DNA of 64,000 nt from Eretmocerus hayati (taxonomy: Eukaryota > Arthropoda > Insecta > Hymenoptera > Aphelinidae): assembly GCA_029851415.1 (NCBI GenBank), contig CM056741.1, positions 180,899,021-180,963,020 on the forward strand, in the 5' to 3' direction. This document shows positions 56,649 to 64,000 of this stretch, piece after piece. The position numbers were made by a program, and so were the translations under genes. Each line of letters begins with the position of its first letter. The stretch's first letter is position 1. Under the pieces are notes generated by a model. The model was not told the origin of the DNA. It was given only the letters and a program-made list of their open reading frames with translations, and did not search any database.

Positions 56649-58216
56649 ATGGTACCGTCAACCGGGGTAACTTTGGAACGAAAATTGCATTTTTTTCCTT
56701 AAACCTCGCGAAACTTGTACGTCTTGCATCAGAAGCGCATTGTATCTGTAGTAAAATGAAAGCCTACAGTTCCAGCTTTCGATTGCGGTGCTTATAAGGT
56801 CCATTTGGACATATCTGGTTGAAGATATGAGTGCTGAAAGTCGTGTTCCAAAGTTAGACCCGGACTGGGGTAACTTTGGAACAGAAATTGTTATCATTTA
56901 TTATTCGACAATTAATTCATAAACTAGATCACGTAATCGGTTTTCATCATCAGTAATCAAAATGTGAGTGTCTTAGCTTTCCATTGACCTATTATAAAAG
57001 TCCATTGGGTTGAATTGAACTCCTATAATTGAGCATAGACGCGTTCAGCGTACCTCGCTGTCTGTACGGCCGTGTACTAGTTGAGCCCGCGGTCAGTTTT
57101 GACCCGATGAAAAATCTTTAGTTGAGCCCGCGGTCAATTGTTAGTTGAGCCCGCTGCCCTTCCGAGAAAATCCAAACCTCCTTCGATGTTCGAATGTTCA
57201 AACTGTCAAATTTCCAAACTGTATCAAACACTATGCGATGTCCATCCATCACAAAAGCACAGAAATTTGAGATTTTCAACTGTTCTAGAACGCATGGAGT
57301 ACTGACTAAATAGTTTATTCAACGTTGATTTTACCACAGATCACAAGGTACATAAAGTACCGCAAGGTATTGTATTAATTCGTGATCTAATCAATCTGTG
57401 TGTATACGACTGAGCAACATTCAAAATTGCCGCCCAGCAAGTAGAGCAAGTACGTGAACAATGCCCTCGTGATTTGTTGACTGAATACGCTTGTTGAACT
57501 TTTTTCCAAGGACAGGGGATTACCGAGTGGTCTCAACTCACTCTCGATATATCGGTTTTGCGGGCTCAACTATCAGTCTTTTTTGACCGCGGGCTCAACT
57601 CGACTCCTGCCGTCTGTACCACAGCTAACTCTCGAGGAGGAAAATACCTTCACAGTCGGTTTCTGACGAAAACTGCCATAACTTGGCTCCCGTGGGTCGA
57701 AATGAGACGTTCTTTGGCTCATTTTGAAGCTCTCATCAACGACTTCTCAAGTATGTAGACTTCGAAGATGATGTGGATCTTGGGAAATGATTGAGAGTAC
57801 ATGAACAAGTGTTCCAAAGTTACCCCGGTTTCTGAAATAAAACATACTTGTCAGTTTTTACTCTACAAAATTGAAACTTCGTGGAAATACTCCGATGTAA
57901 CAATCGATTCGTCTAGATATGTGTACAGACAAGTGAAATCTAGCTCAGCTACCTCAAATTCGAGCTACTGAAGTCGGAACCACACCACTTTTTCCAAGAG
58001 ACTGTTTGTTGGATTCAAAATGGACTTCCGAAGAAGTCAGCTTATAAACGGATTAAAAGCTGTTGGAGGCCCTCGCGCCAATGCAAAACATTGTTTATGC
58101 TTGTCCCAAGTGGAGGGAACCGGTATTAAGGCCTCAGGATCATCTGCCTAGCCAACTGTGCGTGATAACCACTCTTTCATGGGTTGTTCCAAAGTTACCC
58201 CGGTTGACGGTACCAT
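56649..58216. mobile_element. Inverted-repeat element, family CCGG, copy 2
   Basis: Perfect 31-bp terminal inverted repeats: ATGGTACCGTCAACCGGGGT opens the element and the complement closes it at 58216. GGGGTAACTTTGGAAC recurs at 56873, and its complement at 57810, just inside the ends, giving subterminal repeats. Length 1568 bp including a nested element at 57079-57600. No transposase frame. The older relative is 9421-10208. Flanking bases do not show a clear target duplication. Confidence 0.9.
57079..57600. mobile_element. Nested inverted-repeat element
   Basis: Ends AGTTGAGCCCGCGGTCA and exact complement at 57584-57600. The end motif AGTTGAGCCCGC occurs three times at the left (57079, 57121, 57141) and twice at the right (57558-57572, 57584-57600). 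The centre is AT-rich and non-coding. It lies within the 56649-58216 element and is therefore younger. Target duplication unclear. Confidence 0.8.
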
Positions 58217-58770
58217 GCTAATATTTGGATTCCATCAAGCTCTCTTCGAATTGGAAAGCCTCTCATCACACATACACCTCTAAAACCTAACTGAAATATA
58301 CCTGTGCATACGTATACCAATAGACTTTGAAGTTATGAGATGCCAAGAGTGACATACGAACATTCGCGCAAATATATCTCATAGGGTCAACGCGAAATCG
58401 TTCACCATATATGTATGTATAAGTATAAGAATAAAAGATCTTGTGTTGTTTCAGTGACAAGGCGCGCGGGCGGTTGTGCAGCAGCACACGTGGCGCGCGT
58501 ATTTCGAATTTTTCTCAGATTTTGCGAGCAGCTTGTACGAGCTCGGTGACTTTCACCTGAATGGTTGACTCAGCTTCGCGAAACAGCACATCGCGAACCA
58601 ACAGCGTGACTATATGTGTATTCCAACAGCATATTAGATGAGTGTTTGCCAGGTGATGTCACTTTCCGGGTTGCGAATCAGGCATATTGCGAACGATTCG
58701 AACGGATGAAGATGATAAGGCCCCACGTGCAGTCCTATATAGAGCCACGACGCTTTGAATCCTGTTTCTC
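58217..58770. other. CpG-rich block with TATA-like motif
   Basis: 58460-58700 is CpG-rich (AAGGCGCGCGGGCGG, CACGTGGCGCGCG). CTATATAGAGCC lies at 58736-58747 with pyrimidine-rich DNA after it. This could be a core promoter on the plus strand, but no gene is visible downstream. Confidence 0.3.
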
Positions 58771-59077
58771 TTTTTCATTATTCGACCTGCAGTAACGAGG
58801 GATAAGGATGTAATTGATTCATACGTAATACTTTTCTCCGTACATAGTACTTTTCTATATACAACTATTTCATTTCATTTCATCAATGAACTGAAGCACA
58901 GTACTATTATAAGCTAGCAGATGTTGAGAGATTAATAAAGCCTCTTGTTTACAAAATTGCGTACACAGTTATTGACTTTGAGGTACAGCTAGAGTCAATG
59001 AATATACTTTCCGAATGAATACTCCTCGAATTTGATGCGAGACCTTGCCTCATTTTTCATTTGTTAGCATTGGTTAA
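58771..59077. other. Left outer shell of the piggyBac-like insertion
   Basis: Sequence from about 58988 (GAGTCAATGAATATACT) to 59077 is mirrored at 59549-59613 (AGTATACTGATTGACTCC). Paired landmarks: TTTGATGCGAG and TTGCCTCATTT. These form an outer inverted repeat around the element at 59078-59548. Confidence 0.6.
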
Positions 59078-59548
59078 CCTTTAGAGGACGGAGATTTTCT
59101 CCTATAAAATGACCAAAAATTTTCATGGAAATTTTCACGTGAAATGTCTATATGATGAATTCTATCAATCCAAGTTCCGGTGGGCCACTATAGTCGCCAT
59201 CCCCGTCCTGCGAGGGCAGAGAGCATTATAATTTTTTTTTCCTTTTTTAGCCTCCAAGTCTGTATTCCGATATTTTTCAATGCTCTAAATACGAGAAAAA
59301 TAGTAAAAAAAAATCTTTGAGTTGTCCTTGACCGTCAAAATTGCAATTTTCAAGGTCAAAATGATCATTTTTCGCTTCCCAGCCTTATGTCATGATAGGT
59401 CAGTGGAAGCCTTATGTGATGAGATGGAGTCGAATTGACTCCATATTTGGACTCAGAGACCCCAAAAACCCCTGGGTAGCGATTTCTAGGCTCCCTGAAG
59501 TACTTGAGTAGTTGGGCCACTATAGTGGTCATCCCCGTCCTCTCAAGG
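59078..59548. mobile_element. PiggyBac-like MITE with TTAA borders
   Basis: A 471-bp element flanked on both sides by TTAA (59074-59077, 59549-59552). Left end CCTTTAGAGGACGGAGAT; right end complement of CCTTGAGAGGACGGGGAT. GGGCCACTATAGT and ATCCCCGTCCT occur subterminally at 59180 and again at the right end. TTAA duplication and CCTT ends are diagnostic of the piggyBac superfamily. No transposase remains. Confidence 0.85.
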
Positions 59549-59734
59549 TTAATTAACCCTCTAAATGAGGCAAGGGCTCGCATCAAATTAGGATAGTATA
59601 CTGATTGACTCCAAGTGAACACTTGTGATTACTTGCGGTCATGACTGAGAGTCGATTGATTTAGAAAATCTGAAAAAATTCTACGAAGCACATGCGGCTC
59701 TCGGTACTGTATCGTAGCATCCGAATATTACATT

Positions 59735-59846
59735 ACGCGTCGAGTGCTGGAAACATTTTTTCCTTCGGAAAACCAGGCTGGACGTGGGCGATGGCACCGT
59801 CCAGCTTGGTTTTCCCAAAGGAAAAATGTTTCCGCACGAGACGCGT
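59735..59846. repeat. Hairpin, about 50-bp arms
   Basis: ACGCGTCGAGTGCTGGAAAC pairs with GTTTCCGCACGAGACGCGT. Inward, CCTTCGGAAAACCAGGCTGG pairs with CCAGCTTGGTTTTCCCAAAG. A second hairpin follows at 59866-59936 (ACGCAGAAACAGC against GCTGTTTCTACGT). Together they may be one element or a structured transcript. Confidence 0.78.
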
Positions 59847-60074
59847 ATGCAGTTTCATACATCGATACGCAGAAACAGCTTCTTTCCAGGCCTCCTCGCG
59901 TAACGAGGAACACGCTGTTTCTACGTATGGACGTATAAATTCTTTTCATCATTCGCACTTAAAAATGACGCTTTTTAACACGGTATTAAGATTCGCATGT
60001 TGAAAAATCAGCAAAGAATATATGTATGTTTTGTCGATATCCAAAAGCTTTCAATTGTTCATCCACTGTCTCCC

Positions 60075-60112
60075 CTAAGGGTGCGTCCCCAAATGATGCA
60101 TACGCACCCTAA
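60075..60112. mobile_element. Minimal remnant of the TTAGGGTGCG MITE
   Basis: AGGGTGCGTCCCCAAATGAT, identical to the end of 45955-46260, is followed at once by ATACGCACCCTAAC, the opposite end. Only about 38 bp remain, so nearly all of the element has been lost or it is a composite of two ends. TAA flanks both sides. Confidence 0.75.
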
Positions 60113-60444
60113 CATTCATAAGCTTCTTCGCTCAACCATACAATTCACGTTGGAGTTCGTGTAGCATACATTCGATCAGGTTGAAGGGAAAATTGTGTAT
60201 TCATAAGTCAAATGATTTTCAACTCGATATCTTATACTATTTCACTGATTGGGCACTGAATATCGAAGAAGTTGCCACAGGTATTCCAATAGTTATCTTA
60301 GGAGTTCCGTCGATTTTTTTTTATTCACGCATGTTCTACCGCTTTTCGGGGTTAATCTGCAGCACCTACAGTTTAAAGTGGGTTCCGAACCACTGAAGAC
60401 ACCGAAAGGCACTTATGGAAATTTACATTGGTGCGGGCCAATAA

Positions 60445-61422
60445 CCCGATTGGAAATAAGTTCAAGCAACTCGACCGAACTATCCAATCTTGATCCAGTT
60501 TTTTATCAAATTTGGATCAAGGAAGGTAACGGGGTTTGGATCCATTTTGAACTTTTTATTTGAACTTTATTTTTCGTCTGCACTAAACTTATGCGGGTGG
60601 TGAATGGCGATGCTCATAGCTTCAAGTTACTGTTTTTCTTATTCTTCGCTCTTAATTATGTAAAATACAATCACCAATTTCAAGTTCATGAACAGTATGT
60701 GATGGTCGTGATTGAGTTTAATTGCATGATTGAATGACTTCCCTCGCCTTTTTTAGGTTAGTCATTCCCTTAAAAGAAAGTCAATGCTGTTCATTTCAAT
60801 AATATTTCTGTTCGTGTTAACAAATGTGCTAATCAAAAGAGAATTTCTTTTATATCTTTCTATATTCGTTTAGAGGTTAGAGTACCAGATTATTGTTTCT
60901 TGATCTTCACAATGAGCGCTCAAGGAAGACAAATCTTTGTGAAACCATAGAGGGAAGTTGAATGGGTATAGACGAATGGAAATATGAAATAGAACTAGAA
61001 ATTGTTGAGGGAATATCTTCGAATTTCTTAGATTGATAACAACTAGTATGCGAGAGTCCAGTTGGGGAGAGCGCTCGAGCTAAAGCATGATGGCATTCCA
61101 TCAAGATATATTTGCAACAATAGTATGATTTTTTATGATCCAAGAACACCATCAAATATTATAATATATCTTCGAGGAGATGATAGTTACAATAAGTAAC
61201 AATCTCTGAATATTATTAGATCCATCCGTCTCGATACACGAGCTGATATGAAAGGTTATGGAAGTTCTCCGGGATTTTAGTGCCCAGATAATTCCCCAGA
61301 AAGTTCAAGTAAAAAGATCAAACTGGATCCAATCACCGTTACTTTACTTGATCCAACCTTGATCCAGACTTCAAGTTTTTTATCAAAATTGGATCAAGGC
61401 TTGAACTTTATTTCCAATCGGG
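60445..61422. mobile_element. Inverted-repeat element, about 978 bp
   Basis: Ends CCCGATTGGAAATAAGTTCA and complement (TGAACTTTATTTCCAATCGG). Arms of about 110 bp: GGATCAAG, CTTGATCCAG and AAGGTAACGGGG pair with their mirrors in 61300-61410. GATCCAA or TTGGATC recurs many times in both arms. The interior is AT-rich and non-coding. Arm divergence with indels suggests age. No target duplication found. Confidence 0.75.
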
Positions 61423-62689
61423 ACTTTCGAGCCCCAGCCTTCTGTATCGAAGGCAATAGGACCTCATTTCACGAGGCCGCGGTGATCTCCTGAGTTTTAT
61501 CGATATTCCTTATATTCGAAAAATTATCGTTATCATCGGCATTTTGCCCCAGATGCGGGAAATCTAAAGGAGGGCACAGTATCCTGGATATTTTTAATCA
61601 TATATTCCAACGTTTTTACACCCTTCTTCCCATTATTGTAGCTTCTCGGACTTTGAAATATCAGCTTACGTAGAACAATTCATTTATCACGAGCCTGTCC
61701 TAGAATATCATTGATTTTACCCTCCATTTGCAATTCCTAATCTGAATCGTCTTTTACTCGTAATACTATGTCATGTCAATATTAAGCCGTCTCAGTAATC
61801 AACGTAACATCATTGAAAACATAAACAGGAATTTGCAAATTGGAATCTATCGAGGGTCTCGACCCTATAATATTATGTACGCAGGGTTGACGAAGCATCT
61901 CGCATCATTTGACGGAATAAAAAGTAACATCGACTATAATGGATATTATAGCTAGCCTTGATTGAGCTTAAGTGGGAAAAATTGAGTGGGTCCGCCTGCT
62001 TTTATTTTCCTTCCTCCAACGATTATCTTTTATATTATACACAACCCGTTTCAATTAAAAACTCTGCACTCTCATGGTTGTCGGTGACACTATATAAGTA
62101 TGCAATCCGATGTTTCGCAAATTATGAATGACACAGTTGAGTAGTATTCACAATTTTTTATGTAAAATGTATTTCATTCTTCGTTCTCGCATCCACTCGT
62201 ATATATATATCACTCCTCTTGGTTGATTTCTTACTGTCCGTGGGATTACTACAGATAACAAAAGCGTGGGATACTGCTCAAAAAGAGGAAAAAATCGAAA
62301 AAATGGCACGTGCGAATGAGAATTTTGGCTGTAAATTTTAGTGTGATATTCCGGAGGTCGAGAAGTGAGTCATTGATAAGAATCCGATAAGGAGGAGCAT
62401 CTTCTTTCAACATTATATTCTTCGCGCCGAGACTCTGTTATCGTAATATTGATAAGACCGATATATTGTCTGGAGTTTGTATTGCAGAGGAGTTTGAAAT
62501 AATATTGTGTTTCATATGGCCAATCTCTGTAATCATGTACATTTGAGATCCAGATATCAGGATGGATATCAATCCTCTGATGTGTGAGCAATGTGATACT
62601 ATAATGTTAGTGGGCGCTCTATTTTTTTATTTATTCAATTTTTTTTCTATGTCACTGTGTCAATTATCTGTAACATTCAAAACAATGCA
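61423..62689. other. Unassigned AT-rich sequence
   Basis: A short TA repeat near 62202-62211. No supported gene, RNA or repeat. Confidence 0.5.
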
Positions 62690-63160
62690 GATCAGTGATA
62701 AAAATGCATAAAACCGTTTCCATCCATTTTGATTGCCGTGCAACCACATTTGGAGTTTAACGCCGGTCTAGACCACTATTTTCGGCCTATTTTGACGTGA
62801 TTAATATGTTTTGAGTGGTAAAGAAAGTCGTGCTGCACGCTTTTCTGAGATAAACATATGGGGACATGTTGGGTACACTCCGATGTTGGCCTTCTTGTTT
62901 TACAAATCATCTCCGTATTTTGCTCATAAAATCTTTACAAATCAGTATTTTGCAACTCTGGAGAGCGGATTTTGAAGGTCTTGAGATAAGGAATCGAATG
63001 CGCTAAAGTACGTCAAGATTGATTTAAAAAAATGAATTTGCATAGATTTTAGTGGACGCGATTCCCTCGATGATTTCTTAGCCGTGCAAACACGAGAAAT
63101 GAAAAAAATCACTCAAAGTTTTCGAAGGAACCAGGGCAGAAATGATTCGGAATAGATTGA
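62690..63160. repeat. Dispersed repeat family R3, copy 3
   Basis: Landmarks as in the other two copies: GCCGTGCAACCACATTTG, TATTTTGACGTGATTAATAT, TTTTGAGTGGTAAAGAAAGT, GACATGTTGGGTACAC, ATCTCCGTATTTTGCTCATA, TTTTGCAACTCTGGAGAG, GAAGGTCTTGAGATAAG. It preserves the unfilled site that carries the foldback insertion in copy 1. Non-coding. Confidence 0.78.
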
Positions 63161-64000
63161 AAACTCTTATTTTTTCATGTTTTGACATAACAAATGTAAA
63201 CAAAATTATCGGGAAGGTCTACGAGTGCCTGAGATCGGTATGTGGGGGGGGGGGGGTGGGTACACTTACGTTACATACTAAGCTTCAGGCACAGGAAACA
63301 TGTTTTCCGGAAATGGGCTCAGATCCCTTTTATCTCACTAAGATCAACTTATGAAACTCAGGGTTTGAGAACTTGGGTTTTGTATTTTGTTATAAAGTCG
63401 CTAAAAATATCACTTGTACGTACCGAGAGCAGTAATTTACCCACGTGTGAAAAAGATTACCCTAAAGATTAAATTTTCCCGGCATTTCGATGCCTCAATT
63501 GGAATGTCTATCCACGTGTATAAATGTACGATCTTGGTAGCTTTTTCGTTTGATAAAAGCGTAGTACAGCCTGTCACTTAAGACCAGATTAACGTGTATC
63601 CCTGCTCTTTTATTCTCTTCTAACGCCTTAAGGTGCGGTGTAGACATCAATTCCTCGACTCCTCCGACATCACATCATTGGCATTGTTCTGCAAAAGAAT
63701 AGCCCTCCAAAGGCGTTCATTGACTTCGAGCTTTCTTTTTGGATACACTCCCAAAGAGACAAGAGTTTTCTACATACATAGCAGACTCTGAACGCGTCAG
63801 TTCTAATGATACGATAGACTCTTTTTTTTTTCTCATAATCAAGAGACACTTCACTGCTTCTCAATTGCCATCATTGTGACTCATCATCGTGGCTCTTTTG
63901 AATTTTCCGAAAGCGTAACCGATAATAACCGTTTATCATACTTTAGCTGTTCAAAAATTGTGTCTTTGCTGTTGATGATGCGCGAACGAATTTTGATGAA
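63161..64000. other. Unassigned AT-rich sequence with a G tract
   Basis: A run of 12 or more G at about 63244-63256. No supported gene to the window's end. Confidence 0.5.

Noticed and set aside
59692..60003. 103-residue plus-strand frame
   Set aside because: Covers the twin hairpins, and a matching minus-strand frame exists; explained by the inverted repeats.
1..64000. Reverse transcriptase, integrase or intact transposase genes
   Set aside because: No frame shows the expected catalytic motifs; the only trace is the pogo-like C-terminal fragment.

Overview
The window looks like non-coding DNA from an animal nuclear genome, most likely an insect. It is AT-rich and gene-poor, with GT-AG splice signals, many short inverted-repeat elements, microsatellites, and no operon-like packing of reading frames. 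The insect assignment rests mainly on one recognisable exon (23328-23558, minus strand) that encodes the N-terminal tail and first membrane helix of a rhodopsin-like GPCR resembling the Tre1/moody group. Piggybac-like and pogo-like miniature elements fit an arthropod genome but do not prove it. I cannot place it to an order.

Layout: 30-2316 is a 77-bp satellite in two arrays of opposite orientation with higher-order structure. An old, diverged block of the same satellite sits at 44289-44700. From 2317 to 13380 there is mostly unassigned AT-rich DNA with two inverted-repeat elements (6846-7198, 9421-10208) and a pair of small overlapping reading frames (8468-8967). 13380-15470 is a diverged long-unit tandem repeat split by a modular foldback element (14024-14992). 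16775-18149 holds a composite repeat (a roughly 10-bp array plus the 3' end of a coding sequence), with relatives at 26600-27390 and 52973-53940. 20658-21992 is a long inverted repeat. 29693-32430 is a dense nest that includes a foldback element with a clear CGTA target duplication (31413-32159). 35885-38000 holds further repeats. 38897-39684 contains a short hairpin and a large near-perfect palindrome, directly beside exon-like blocks at 39752-41872. 45955-49083 is a nest of at least five inverted-repeat elements, including a pogo-like deletion derivative. 49202-50198 looks like two divergent leader exons. 56649-61422 holds four more elements, one of them piggyBac-like with TTAA borders.

Functionally, the only gene I can name is the GPCR exon. 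Its remaining exons are not visible here. The rest is best read as long introns or intergenic DNA shaped by repeated insertion of non-autonomous DNA transposons. No intact transposase, reverse transcriptase, rRNA, tRNA or CRISPR array was found. All family and boundary calls were made by eye without alignment or database search; the exon candidates other than the GPCR are hypotheses.
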